NCBI GenBank assembly: GCA_023101725.1
Contig: JALJCO010007852.1
Span: forward strand, 310,001-374,000
DNA from: Atherinomorus stipes
Taxonomy: Eukaryota > Chordata > Actinopteri > Atheriniformes > Atherinidae
Direction: 5' to 3'
Length of the DNA: 64,000 nucleotides
In this document: piece after piece, positions 32,836 to 44,290 of the stretch
Position numbering within the stretch: the first letter of the stretch is position 1
Layout: every line of letters starts with the position of its first letter
The notes under the pieces: model-generated
What the model was told of the DNA's origin: nothing
What the model saw: only the letters and a program-made list of their open reading frames with translations
The model's database searches: none
Made by a program: the position numbers and the translations under genes

Positions 32836-33949
32836 GGATGGTGCTGGTTGTGGCACGTGTTACAGGAGAACTACGGTCAGGTAAGTCGTGATCCGCCCAT
32901 GCTAGCGTCCATGCTAACGCAGGAAGGCCATGCTGAAATCAAAGAGTCTGACCGGGGCTCTTTAAACAGTGGCACACTACTGTAGCTGCCTGTTAGAGGT
33001 TGTGTCCTGCTGCCTGTGGCCTTTGCAGCCCTGGTGGGGCGCATTTGTCCCCCCTGCACCGCTGCCCTGCCAGTTGGCAAGCCTAAGCCAGGAAACTGTC
33101 AGTGTCGATTGAGTTGAGTGGAGGAGGTCCTGCTAAAGGAGCCTTGCTAGTTCCAAGGCCCACCTCTGTTTCCAAAGCATGGGAATAAAGAGCTCTGCAT
33201 TCCACAGGTCTGAGCTGCCAGCTTTCCCCCTGCCCACAGTTCACAGGGAGCCCTGAATGAGATTAACAAAAGCGTTCTGTTGGACCCCTCTTGGCTGGCT
33301 TCCACATCAACAGCTCGCAGGGTCAGGGGTCACACTAACTACATTCATTCCCAGCAGACCCCTTGCTCCAAACACAAGCTGCCAGTCGCACAAACTCCCA
33401 GCTTTCCCTCTAATCCCCCGAGATATGTCTGATCTCTCCACATGTTTCTGCACAATTAAAGCAATATCACACCTTGCAAATGGAACAGAGAGAACGAGAG
33501 CGAAGCTGGACAGAGGGGAGAGAGTGAGAAAAAAGAGTGAATGGAGGGCAAAAGACAGGAGGGATAAGAGAATTATTAATCTGCTCGTCTAAGGCACTAA
33601 CATGAGTCTGCACCTGATGAAATGCTGCAGGCTTCATGGATGACTCACACACCTGTGTGGTTATTCAGCGGATCAGTGATGCACATTTCAAATTCGCCAT
33701 CCTTTTTAAGTTTCCTCTACAGTGAGTGTTTAAAACTTAAATCTGGTTGGTTGTGCAGGCTCATAAATACGTCTGTACTGGACATCATCTTCCATCACAT
33801 AAAGTTTGTAAGATTTCCCAATCAGTTAAAATTCCCATTCCTGCAACTCCGTGTCGCTGTAACTCGCTTCGGTTAACCTCTGCTCTGCACTTACAGGATG
33901 TGTTTCTACAGTTTCTAATCCATCCCCTTTTCTTGTCATGCTCACAACT
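32836..33949. other. Unique-looking DNA
   Basis: No gene or shared repeat recognised. The 111-codon frame at 33257-33592 has no domain. Confidence 0.4.
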
Positions 33950-33954
33950 CTTCC

Positions 33955-34203
33955 TCATGTCCTTAATGTTGATATCCAGAAAAGTATTGACAGGGCTGTG
34001 TCACCACTGTATGGCATCTCCTCTTTAATCTGTAGACATCTGGGAACTGGGAGGTGAGTTGCAGTGCTCATGGGACAGAAATGTTCCAGTCTGATCTGAC
34101 AGGATTTGAGCAGCTCAACAGTTCTGGGCTTTGTGGTTTTTATGATGTACCAAATGTTTTCAGTTGGTGAAAGTTCTGGACTGCAGGCAGACCAGTCCAG
34201 CAT
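33955..34203 (-). pseudogene. Tc1/mariner-type transposase C-terminal fragment
   Basis: The minus-strand frame begins MLDWSACSPELSPTENIWYI. The pattern W-S/P-A-x-S-P-(D/E)-L-x-P-x-E-N-x-W is the segment around the last catalytic acidic residue of Tc1/mariner and IS630-type transposases. The rest continues to a short basic C-terminus, as in those proteins. The N-terminal domain and terminal repeats are missing. It is a different family from the element at 9335. Confidence 0.65.
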
Positions 34204-34274
34204 CTGGACTCTTAAAACGAAGCCACGCTGCTGTAATACAGTTTAGCTTAGACTTGCTGAGTTATGCAAAACCT

Positions 34275-35248
34275 TTAAAGGTGTCATAACCTCGTGTTTT
34301 ACATACATAATCCTTCTTAAATTATCTTCAAATAAATTTTTGATTACAGTTGGGTTGGAGGAAAATTTAATTAGCTCATTTTAACCTCTTTTTATCCCCA
34401 ACTTTTGTTTGTTGCGAGAATACGCACGAGAGGGGGGGGGAAGGGGCAGGGGGGAGGAGGAGAAAAGGGGGGGGAAGGGGGGGGCCGGGGGGGAGGCCCG
34501 CCCTTAGACCTGTCTGTAAGCGCGTTCACGAGGCAAACGTCAAAGCTAAAACAAAGTTTTATCAGGACAGAGCAGGTGAAGGAAACTATGTCCCAACAGA
34601 GAAAAACGTGATAAAAACGTAACGGCACGGTTGATGGAGAGGATCCGCGGAGTTATAGGGCTGGACTCTGATGAATATAAGGAGCGGACGTCTGACGTGA
34701 AGTTAACCAGTGTTAGCTTTTGTAGCTACATTAGCAGCTTGTCACGTTTGTGTACCACTGTTTACTGGCCTCTTACACAAAAGATAATAAGTTGCACAAG
34801 CAGCAACACTTACCGACTGCACATCCTCACTGATAAATATAATCCACTGGTCCCTGGTAGTGCTGTCCCTCCTGTTACACTGAAAACTGCTGAATTTTTG
34901 CCGGAGCGGCTCAGCATGGCAATTTTTTTCCCCTTCCTCCTCGTCGTCGTCCTCCTCTCTGACAAAGCTGGTCATTAAACGCTACTCTGCGGCAGGTAAT
35001 TAGCTGCTTTCAGGTGGTGCTGAAGAGGCTAGCTTAGCAGCTAGCAGCCTCTGTAGATCACGTCATTCAGAGAAAAAACCCAAAATGGCGTACTGTGGAG
35101 AGCGCGCTCTTGTGGCCGATTCTGGTGAGAAGACGAAGCTACTTTCACTCTCCGGAGTTTCTGGCACGTTTTAACTGAGGTCCTGTTCCAATACTGTACA
35201 CACGTTTCAACATGAAAAAGTGAGATTTCCAGGTGATGACTCCTTTAA
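34275..35248. mobile_element. TTAA-bounded element, family O (copy O2)
   Basis: TTAA is at 34275-34278 and 35245-35248. The left end aaaggtgtcataacc and the right end ggtgatgactccttt are inverted, and the right end equals the left end of O1. A G-rich block at 34430-34500 interrupts it. The frames at 34631-34978 on both strands have no domains. Confidence 0.75.
34430..34500. repeat. G-rich degenerate block inside O2
   Basis: G runs of four to nine broken by A, C or AA. Confidence 0.8.
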
Positions 35249-36160
35249 GAAAAAGAAGGGAGCAGATGTTGCTCTGAAACCTGCGTGTTGCCTTTTAGCA
35301 TTGATGGAGCCTTTCCACATATGCAAGTTGACAGTTCCATAGGTGCTAATGCAACTCTGAACGGATAACAACCCTCTTTATTTCAGAGGATGAAGCTGAT
35401 TTCCGACAGAACAGTTTTCTATTTTGCTGTAAATGAGCTTTGTTCCGGGGAAGACGGCGGTGTTTCTGGATGTTCCTCTTTACATGTTGGAGCTTTTATC
35501 TGCATTTATGGATTTCAGGGTGAACTGTGATCACTGACAGGGATTTCTGGAAGACCTCCTGAGTCCATGCAGTGATTTCCAAGAGAGAATCGTGTCTGCT
35601 TTTAAGCGGGCAGCATGATCACAGATAAAAGTATCCCATGTTGATTTGAAAGATGTTTCTAGATTCTCTGAATCTTATGAGGGATTTCACAGATGAGGGA
35701 TTTATAAATAATGGCAGCAAGTTTGCGTAATTTTTTAAAGTAAAGCCAACTAGAATATACAGTGTATAACCATTGATATATCGATATGGAGACCGATGCG
35801 TTTTGTCCCTTAAAAGAAAATCACATGATTGTTCAGTTTGCATTGATATCTTCAATGCAAGGGCAATGTTAGATATGCGTAACATTTGAGAACAGAAGTA
35901 CTGGAAAGATGCTTTTAAACAGTAAAAAATTATATTGATGAGTAAATTAAACAAAAATATGACAAAAAAATTCTTTCAATTATCAAATAACTTAGGAAAA
36001 GGTTCAGATTATTTGATTTTTTTCAGTGGAAAATGGTCAAATATTTAAAAAAATGGTAAATTTACCAAAACATAACCTGCATTAAGGCACTGAAAAATAC
36101 CAAAACATCATCACCATCACTAACAGTAGTGGCAGCATTTTGACATGTGATAGGCTCCTA
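35249..36160. other. Unique-looking DNA
   Basis: No gene recognised. The 111-codon minus frame at 35619-35954 is AT-rich and has no domain. Confidence 0.4.
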
Positions 36161-36501
36161 CACTGAAAAAAAGGATTTTTCAGCCTTGTAAAAATCACTT
36201 TGATGTGAGAAGTAAATTGTGTGGTTGTGAAAGAATACTCTTAAAATATATTTGTTTCAATGTAAGATTTTCAGTTTGATGCAAACTGAAAATCTTACCA
36301 ATCACTGACAAAGTAAAACACAATGGCAAAACTGATGAATACGAATAAAGGTTTCTTGAATTTATCTTGTAGAAATAACTTGTAAATGCAAGTAAAGTTT
36401 ACTTGAAAATGACCCTTGTGAAATTTACTTAACATTTCTGAGTGCAATTGCTTTCCTAAGATTTTCTAAGTAAATCTTACTCTTCAGTTTTTTTTTCAGT
36501 G
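36161..36501. mobile_element. hAT-like MITE, family M
   Basis: It starts cactgaaaaaaaggattttt and ends gtttttttttcagtg, inverted termini of a common fish MITE type. It contains a perfect 17-bp hairpin at 36262-36298. No matching 8-bp duplication was found. No gene. Confidence 0.6.
36262..36298. repeat. Perfect 17-bp hairpin with 3-base loop
   Basis: The arms gtaagattttcagtttg (36262-36278) and its complement (36282-36298) are separated by atg. Confidence 0.95.
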
Positions 36502-36599
36502 CACCATCGACAGAAGCTAGAATCTGGCTGCTTTCATCATTTCATTACCTAAAACTCTCAGAAGTGAATACAAATTGCATGTTTTGCATCTTTGCAGTG

Positions 36600-36690
36600 G
36601 TATCTCGATACCAAAACAAGTATCAAATCCGATATTTTGTTTGGCTGGTATTGAAGTATCGACTCCATGGTGTCGATATGCCCATCCCTA
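36600..36690. mobile_element. Right-end fragment of a hAT-type MITE
   Basis: It ends tgtcgatatgcccatcccta, the mirror of tagggatgggc-type termini. Upstream cgatacc/gtatcga motifs fit. No left end was found. Confidence 0.4.
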
Positions 36691-38495
36691 CATTTAACAT
36701 GATCATGAACTCTACTTCTTGCTCAGGAAGAATCAGAAAGCCTTTTTCACCCAGCACCCCCAGAGTTCCCTTTACTAAGAGGTTGTAAGTGGTATTTAAT
36801 GATTTCCTTGCTTAAATGAAAAACTTCCCAGTCTTGAGGTCATTTCCTTTCATTTCTTTCTGTGACACGTTGTCTAATGCATAAAGAAAAACCCCGTTTG
36901 AGCTTTCAGACCTTTGACCTTTTTGAAGCACTTCATAAAATCTAAAGATAAACCTATTCACTAATAGCTAATTTATAGCTAGTGGGTGCATTAAACATAA
37001 AAGTACTTAAATATTTAACTCTATATAATGCTGACTAACCAAAGCTGTGTTCACAAATGGCTCATTACAGAAGGATTTATAGAGAACTGCAGCTATCTTC
37101 ATGACAGAGAGGTAAAAAATCATAGTCATCATCTGCTCTGACATTCCCTCGTAGATTACGGAGTACCATTTGGCCCTAACCTGTGCACCTTTAACTGTAA
37201 TGTTGTCATTTCAGTAATTAAAATGTTTTTGTGTTCCTGCCCACCAAATAAAAAAGTCACTCCATATTTCAGCAAACACCTCAGAGGAGGGATTTCTGCC
37301 TCTTCCTCCATCTGAAACCAGTTAACCCAAACAGCAGCGCTGAACTGAAGTGGACATGAGCAGATCAGGAGGAGGACGGAAACGGTGAGCGAGCAAAGAT
37401 ATAGAAATGTTGGCGAGGTCGGTGGGGAGGTGCGGGGGGTTGTTCACAGAGAGGATCATACGTTACTTTTTTTCTTTTCTTCCTCAGTATTTCTTGTCCT
37501 TGATCTGCAAGCTTTTCTTTAAGCTGGATCCAGCCCCCCCCCCCCTCCTCCCTGCCGAGCCCTGAGCCCAGAGGAGGGGAGGCCTCGGCCAGCTGCAGGC
37601 TTCACTGGAACCCTGCACGCAGAGGTGGAGGGGATGGTGAGGGATGGAGGGCTTTTTTTGGGGGGGGGGTTGCAGTAGATTGAAGCAGAGTCACGGTGAG
37701 AGAAAGAAGTCAAGAGAGGCGGCTGATGACAGCATGAGTGCAGCAGAGGAAATTGCACTCAGAGACACAACACGGGCACCCTGAGAGATTTAGTTTCAAA
37801 GCAGGAAAAAGAGCCGAGCGTTTTCCTGCCGGTCCGCTTCCGCAGCTCAGGCCATCCACGGACAGTCAGCAGTGGTCCAAGCAGAGCGTGGCACGCCAGC
37901 TTTACATGGCAGCACGCTGTGAGACGGCTCACATACACCTGATTTACACTGTCACTCTGCAGCAAAGCATCGCTTCTGTCACATAACTCTTATTTAGATA
38001 ACAGGCTAATATTTCATGTTAGTGATCCTTTATGAATCAATTATAATAATGACATAAGAAACTTGAATTTCAGTTGCTGAAAATACCAAACATATTTGAA
38101 ACGCAGAGGTTTTATAAATCCAAGTCAACACTCTTTATTTAATTATTTACAATATGTAAGACATCAAACTGAAGGACAACCATTGAAAATGTTTTTAAAC
38201 GCACCACAAAGGTGATTTCTCATAAATTATATTAACAAGTAGCAGATTAGCCCAGCTATTAACATAATTTATGAATATTATCATCTTGTTGATTATTAGT
38301 TAAGAAACAAACAGAAAAAAATCTGATGAAAATCTACAAAACAGATGAACAAAATTTGTTTTAGCAAAATTTGAAACATTGCAGCGATGTAAAACAGCGA
38401 AAACATTTATTTTTCCAAGATTTGAATTTTCCCGGAACATTAAATAAATTCATGAAAACTTTAATAATCCAAGTAGAGAAGCATTATAAGGTCAT
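36691..38495. other. Unique-looking DNA
   Basis: No gene recognised. 37519-37965 is GC-rich with overlapping frames. The text cggaaacg/gtgagcgag at 37378-37394 resembles a splice donor, but no acceptor or frame supports an exon. Confidence 0.4.
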
Positions 38496-38503
38496 ATTAT
38501 AAT

Positions 38504-38817
38504 AAGAGATCGGATCGGATATTGGCTCCGATATTGACAAATTAGCTGGACTGGATATTTTCATTAACATCATAATCAATGTAAACTTTCTTTTTTGTTA
38601 AAAGATAAAATTGAGTTCAGTTATATCAATGTTAATTTGTTACTTTTCTTTAAACAAGGCTAGATGTTTATGTGAAGCCTGATGCCTTCACTCACACGGC
38701 AAGGAATGCAGTTTATTCATTCAAAAGTATCGGATACCGATCAGGTATCGGCCAATACGCTCAACCCTGGTATCGGTATCGGATTGGATTGGAAAAAACT
38801 GGATTGGTGCATCTCTA
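38504..38817. mobile_element. hAT-type MITE, family S
   Basis: Exact 8-bp duplications ATTATAAT lie at 38496-38503 and 38818-38825. The right terminus is tggtgcatctcta and the left terminus aagagatcggatcgg is a decayed inverse. The interior is of ggatattgg/ccgatacc style. Length is 314 bp and it is non-coding. Confidence 0.85.
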
Positions 38818-38836
38818 ATTATAATATATATATATG

Positions 38837-39178
38837 CCGTATTTTCTGGACTATAAGTCACTATTTTTCATAGTATGGCTGCTCCTGCGACTTATAAATC
38901 AGCATATCTACAATTTAACATATTTTCAGGTATCAGGTCATGCTGACTGACATGACCCGAGGATGTTTATCCTTCTTTACCATGATGTTTATTGTCATTT
39001 ACAGGCATTAACTTTGGAATCGGAGTGATTGGAGAATTTTTTGTAGAAACAAACTGGATATGAATCCAAAAATCGCCTTATTTGAAATAAATAAATAAAT
39101 AAAACTTATAGTCCGGTGTGACTGTTTTTTTTCCTCTTCATGATGCATTTTTTAACTGATGAGACTTGGAAAATACGG
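38837..39178. mobile_element. MITE with ccgtattttc termini, family T
   Basis: ccgtattttctggactataa at the left and gacttggaaaatacgg at the right are inverted, and an inner acttatagtccgg at about 39106 repeats the theme. This is a well-known fish MITE style. The target duplication was not resolved because the left flank is (AT)n. Confidence 0.65.
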
Positions 39179-39180
39179 TA

Positions 39181-40763
39181 CATATATGCGTGGTGTGTGT
39201 GTGTATTTTTATATACACTCTTTCTTCCATCTTCCTTTTGTGTTTTAAATGCAACAAAATGTGATCTTTTAATTATCAGTGATGCATTGATCCTCAGGTT
39301 TTGCAGGGTAAAATGACTCATGTGAGATTTGCATGTCTAAGTTAAGGGCTTGATTGAGACAAACATCATGAGTCTCTGATTGTTCCTGAGTCCAGATGAG
39401 GTGAGATGTGGTCAAACACTCTCAGGCTGCCATCAACAGAGGGCGCTAAGACTCAATATGTGGATCCACCAAATCTCCACCAGAAATGCTGTGTTTGTTG
39501 TAGTTTAATATTTGATGAGTAAAGTAATATATAAAAGTAAATAAACAAATAAAACGGTGGAATCTGACAAAACTGAATGTGTAAATCAACATAAAAGAGA
39601 TAAATCAGATGATTTAAAATAGATTTGAAAACATGGACATGTGAAGAAAAAGCATTCTGCTTTCAGGACCATCAGACTGAGGAAAGATCCAGTTTCTCCA
39701 ATCAGATTAGCGTAAATTAAACTCTGAAAAAATGAAAAAGGGGAAGATGACAGACATCATCTCTGGGAGAACCAGCAGCATTACCATAAGGAGCAGCTCC
39801 AACACGTGTAACCAAACAGTCAAATCCCAGAGATGGTGTTTTATGATCTGTTTGATAACTTGTGTGAAACAGCACTCCCTGTTCATTTATAAATCCCTGG
39901 TAATCCCCGAGAGGTACTGACAGCTGATTTAGAGACGCCCTGGGCTCCATTGGTGAAGATAAACTGAGGTGCTTTCTAGCAGCGAGTTCTGTGGAGAGCC
40001 TGGAGAGTCTAAATCACTCTTTAAAGAGACAAGGAGCCTCAGTTACAGTCGCGGGGGGCCAGCAGTGTTGCAGGGCCACTGGCTGGCCTGCGTGCTGTTA
40101 GCTCTATACCAAAAGATGTGCCCCGGTGTTGGCTCAAAGTTCCCGGTTTCTCCCAAAAGTTTCCTGCAGGAAAGAAAAGGAGATAATTCATCTATCTAAT
40201 GGGAGCCATAAATCCCCATATTAACTTCACTGCGTCGCAAAGGAGGGCACAACCTGGAGAAATAAAAGACAGATGAGGGCAGGGAGGAAAAGAAACATAT
40301 TAAAAGGTGGAGGAAGAGTGAAAATGGGAGGGGATGGTTAACAGAAGACAACAAAACGTGTAGGAAAGATCTGGGTTCACATGGAAACACGATCCAGACA
40401 ATCAAAAGAAGAGGCAGGAGGGGCGCCACAAAGGGAGACGGGGTGTAAGGGACGGAGGGGTGACGGCTGGGGTGAGACAGGAGGCGAGAGGGGCCTGGTG
40501 GCAGGGCACAGGCCTGGGTGGTGCAGCGCTAACAGGCCCCCGGGGACCCTGCGCTGCAGGACCATATGGGGAGCAGTGAAAGGGAGAGGAGCAGTGGGAG
40601 CCCCAGGCTGACAAGCCACCGCTGCCCCTGCTTCAGCTGTTCCCCTGGAGCCCCGGGGACCTGGGGATTAGAGGCGCACAACAAAGGCAACACATACAGG
40701 ACACACACACACACACACACACAGTGGATGGCAGTGGAAAGAGGGCATCCACTTATAGTTCAA
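39181..40763. other. Unique-looking DNA, GC-rich near its end
   Basis: No gene recognised. 40377-40720 is GC-rich with overlapping open frames on both strands, which argues against any one being real. (CA)n at 40702-40722. Confidence 0.4.
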
Positions 40764-41069
40764 CAAAAGCTTGTTACATACTCCACGAGAAGCAAGAACT
40801 TTGTTCTTGTTCTCGAGGCTGCAAGAACAAGAAAAAAGTTCTTGTTCGGCAGGGCATATTTACTCCCCGAGAAAAAAAATCTCCCGAAGTCCTATAGGCC
40901 CGCCCACTCCAATATTTGACGCTGAATAGTAGTGGTCGATAGATGGCAGAAGCACGGGATTGATGCATCTGGATAGTCAAAGACGCAGAAGAAGAAGAAG
41001 ACGCGCTAAGCATTTTGGGAACCTGATCCAAACAAGTAACAACACTTTGGTAGCACGCTAAAGGCAGCT

Positions 41070-42580
41070 ATGGCAGTTTATAAGTTGATGGAGGAAGAAG
41101 AACAAGAGGAAAGAAACATGTTCTACGCAGAAGAAGAAGAGGATCTGTTGTTGTTACTGTCGATTGCTGAGATGAAAAAGAAAAAAAGGAAAGTAGGTGG
41201 CATGTTCGACCACTCAATACAACGAGGGCTGAGCAAGGCGAGTACAGCGTCTTGGTACAACAGATGAGGGCAATGGACGATGAGAGACACTTTACTTACT
41301 TCAGAATGTCTGCCAGGCGTTTTGCGACCTCGTTCATCGAATCACGCCATTCATTCAGCATGCACCCACACACAGCATCCCGATCTCTATCCAGGAGAGA
41401 TTAGCGGTCACACTGCGGATATTAGCTTCTGGGAGCTCCCAGAGCAGTGTGGCCGCCAGTTACAAAATGGGGTTGACGACCGTGTGCTCCATTGTTTCTG
41501 AGGTGACCAAAGCTATCTGGTTAGCTTTGAAGGACGACTTTGTGGCATTCCCCTCACCAACACAGATGATCGATATCGCTCGGGACTTTTGGAGGTGTTG
41601 GAACTTTCCCAATTGTGTGGGGCCATCGATGGAAAACATGTGAAAATTAAAGCCCCACCACAAGCAGGAAGTGACTATTATAATTATAAAGGCCACCACT
41701 CTATTGTGTTGATGGCGGTGTGTGATGCACGCTATCGATTCACAATGGTGGATGTCGGTGCCTACGGAAGAGAGCGATGGTGGAGTGTTTGAACAGAGCT
41801 CCTTTGGGTCTGCACTCAAGAAAGGGCAACTTCCTCTGCCACCACCAGCACATCTCCCTGGCCAACGATCAAGGCTCCACATGTGTTTGTGGGAGATGCT
41901 GCATTCCCTCTGCATGTAAACCTCACCCGTCCTTATGCAGGTATGTTGTTTTTTGGTTTAATGTAAACATATAAAATGATTGTAATTTAGTTAAGTGATG
42001 TAATGAATAAAAATGGAAGTGTTAGCAAATCTGCATCTACGGTGGAAGCTGACTTATGCTTGATATGTAACCAAAAATTGGTTTGAAATATGCTGCTCAT
42101 TTATGTATTCATTTTCTTTGTCTTGTGTACAGATCGGAATCTCACAACAAAGGAGCTTGTCTTCAATTCCGCCACTCCCGTGCCAGGCGTGTGATTGAAA
42201 ATGCATTTGGAATCTTGGCAGCAAGATGGAGGATCCTTGGGCGTCCAGTGGAGTGTTTTCCAGATAAGCTTGGGGATATGGTCAAGGCCTGTGTTGCCCT
42301 TCACAACTACCTTGCCTGCACAGATGCTGCTAATGCTCCAGGTGTGAGATACATCGCTGCAAACTTTGCAGACTCTCTGCCGTTTCTGGAGAGCTGCAAC
42401 ATGGGGAGTGGAGGAGGCAGGTGGAAGGAGACAGCAATCTCCAGGATGCAGGGAAACTCTCTGGAGTCAGAGCATCTAGGGCAGCACACGCCACAAGAAA
42501 TGACTTCTGTGAGTTCTTTCAAACACCTCAAGGACTTGTGCCATGGCAAGAAGACATTATCCGGAGGGTGTCTGCAGTAG
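41070..42580 (+). pseudogene. PIF/Harbinger (HARBI1-like) transposase, frameshifted
   Basis: This is a DDE nuclease that would excise and insert the element. In order: acidic N-terminus EEEEQEERNMFYAEEEEDLL (41070-41267); a helix region with EYSVLVQQM and HFTYFRMS in another frame; [18 protein letters not shown] (41449); [22 protein letters not shown] with the first catalytic Asp (about 41610); [17 protein letters not shown] and [11 protein letters not shown] with the second Asp (about 41755); [11 protein letters not shown]; then, after a probable intron 41941-42132 (gtatg...tacag), [19 protein letters not shown] with the catalytic Glu. About six frame changes separate these blocks, so the copy cannot be translated as it stands, yet each block is well conserved. 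Confidence 0.93.
41941..42132 (+). other. Probable intron of the Harbinger transposase
   Basis: The DNA between the RPYAG and RNLT blocks starts gtatgttg and ends ttgtgtacag. It has stops in all frames and is AT-rich. Joining its edges brings two blocks that are adjacent in HARBI1-type proteins together. Confidence 0.6.
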
Positions 42581-43189
42581 TTAATAACTAAAACATTTTA
42601 AAAGTGACTGTGACTATTACTGTTAAGCTTTGCCAAGAGGAAAATGCTTTTCCCCACAGTCTGTAATTTTGGTTGGTTCCAAAAGGTATTAAATTTGTAT
42701 TTTGAAAAGAAGTCTGCTACTCTTGCTTTAGTAGTTTGCTCAGTAAACAAATTTTAAGGTTTGTCGAATGTTTATAGCCTTGTATGAATGAAGAGGTATA
42801 ATTTAAAGTCAGGTTTATTTTTTCTTATGTAGTACCGAATCACTTCACACTGAATAAAAGAACTAAAAATAGAACACAAAAAAAAAACAAGAATAACTGT
42901 AAAAAGTGAAAAGTATAAATAAAAATATGTGGCACATGGTGAATACTTCGCTAAAGTAGTATAGTACACCCCAACTGGGAACGTTTTTGTTAGTCTCGTA
43001 ATAAGGTTTTGGGTTTCATTTACTCGGATAAAGTTTGGTGGCAGTGAACGCATGAAAAGCCACATGCAAGACATATCTACCAATGGGTCCATTAGCTGCA
43101 ACATGGTTCTCTTCTCTGCCGCCCTTCCTCCCTGCAGCTTCCGTTAGCTCTTCTTCTATCCAGTACAGCTAATGCAGCTTAAAAATTAG

Positions 43190-43985
43190 AGTTGGTGCTT
43201 CCGTTCCTCTTTTAATCTTGATTTCTTGGTGAAGTAGGGGATGTAGAGTAGTGAAGGAGGGGACTGGAGTTGATGATAGAAGGAGGATTGGGAACTGGAG
43301 TAGATGATCAGAAGGAGGATTGGGAACTGGAGTAGAAGATAGCTGTACATAGTTATGTGTGGGTGGAGCATAAAGCTTGAGGACTAGTGCAGAGAATTAA
43401 GATCCTCATGAAATAGAGTCATTATTAAAGAAAGGTTGCATGAAGGTCCTTTTAGGGTCTGGTCCATGTCCTGAAAAAGCACGAGTTGAAAAAGTATTAG
43501 AATAAGAAAAATAAAAAAAAAATAATATAAGATAAAATACACATTTAAAAGTGGTGGCGAGAGATCATTGGCATATTTTACTTTTGAGTACATTCGCACC
43601 AGTCCTTCTGAGTCGTGTGCTATTCACGTTAACAAATAATGAGCTGATTAAATGAGGGCATACATATAATCTTGAAAACTTCTGGGTATTAATGATGCTG
43701 AGATTATATGGTTGGAACGACAGCTTACCTCTAGAGAAACTGTAAAGTTGGTGGTCGTTTCACGGTGTTTTATGTGTCTGTCAAGCCACTGCAAGGACAA
43801 TAGAGAGCTGGTACTGCCGTTTTTCCTCCGGAGTCACCACTCTTCTTCTGCTGGCGCGACGCGCTTAGAAATTTGTCACGGGGTGCGCCATTTTTTAAGA
43901 CGTGCGGTGGACAAAGTCTGAGCGTCTCTTCCACGATTGTTTGCCATTTGTTGTCCTTATAGATTTTATTGAAGTGTTGTAGAGA
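43190..43985 (-). pseudogene. Possible degenerate second Harbinger gene (accessory protein)
   Basis: Harbinger elements usually carry a second, Myb/SANT-like gene, often divergent from the transposase. Here the minus strand starts MANNRGRDAQTLS near 43950. Further on it has a Pro/Ser-rich repeat (STPVPNPPSDHLL) encoded by a tandem repeat at 43250-43340. No trihelix signature could be read and frames are broken. Assignment is by position and is weak. Confidence 0.3.
43250..43342. repeat. Tandem repeat of about 35 bp, 2-3 copies
   Basis: Units of gaaggaggattgggaactgg, agtagatgat; slightly diverged first copy. Confidence 0.8.
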
Positions 43986-44290
43986 TGATCATACTTCCTC
44001 CCGCTCGGCTAGTTGTTCCTCAAAGTTTCCATTGTTTCTTCCTTGTGTCGAGTAGCAGGTCTGTCGGTCCTGGGCTTCCTCAGAAAATAAAGGTTCCGGC
44101 TTGTTCATCCCGCCCTTCAAGTTTCTGACCAATCATGTAATACTTCTCGGTCCCCGAGAAGAAAGTTCTGCCGGCCGAGGGGACAAGAACAAGCCGCCGC
44201 TGCCTAAATCGTCCGGAGAAAAAATGCGCTTTTGTTCTCGAGGGACAAGAAAAAAGTTCTCGCTCTCGTGGAGTATGTAACAAGCTTCAA

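Larger units (their letters stand above)
40767..44287 (+). mobile_element. Full-length PIF/Harbinger transposon
   Basis: The terminal repeats are aagcttgttacatactccac at 40767 and its complement ending at 44287, identical over the first 24 bases and similar for about 50. The direct duplication CAA is at 40764-40766 and 44288-44290. Subterminal aagaacaag/cttgttctt motifs recur. It carries a HARBI1-type transposase (41070-42580, frameshifted) and a possible minus-strand second gene at about 43190-43985. A complete length of 3,521 bp with two genes is usual for autonomous Harbinger elements. Confidence 0.92.

Noticed and set aside
40377..40720. Overlapping Pro/Arg-rich frames on both strands as a gene
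   Set aside because: GC-rich composition opens several frames at once on both strands; none has a domain.
41460..41915. 151-codon minus-strand frame opposite the Harbinger transposase
   Set aside because: Antisense shadow of the well-conserved transposase blocks on the plus strand.
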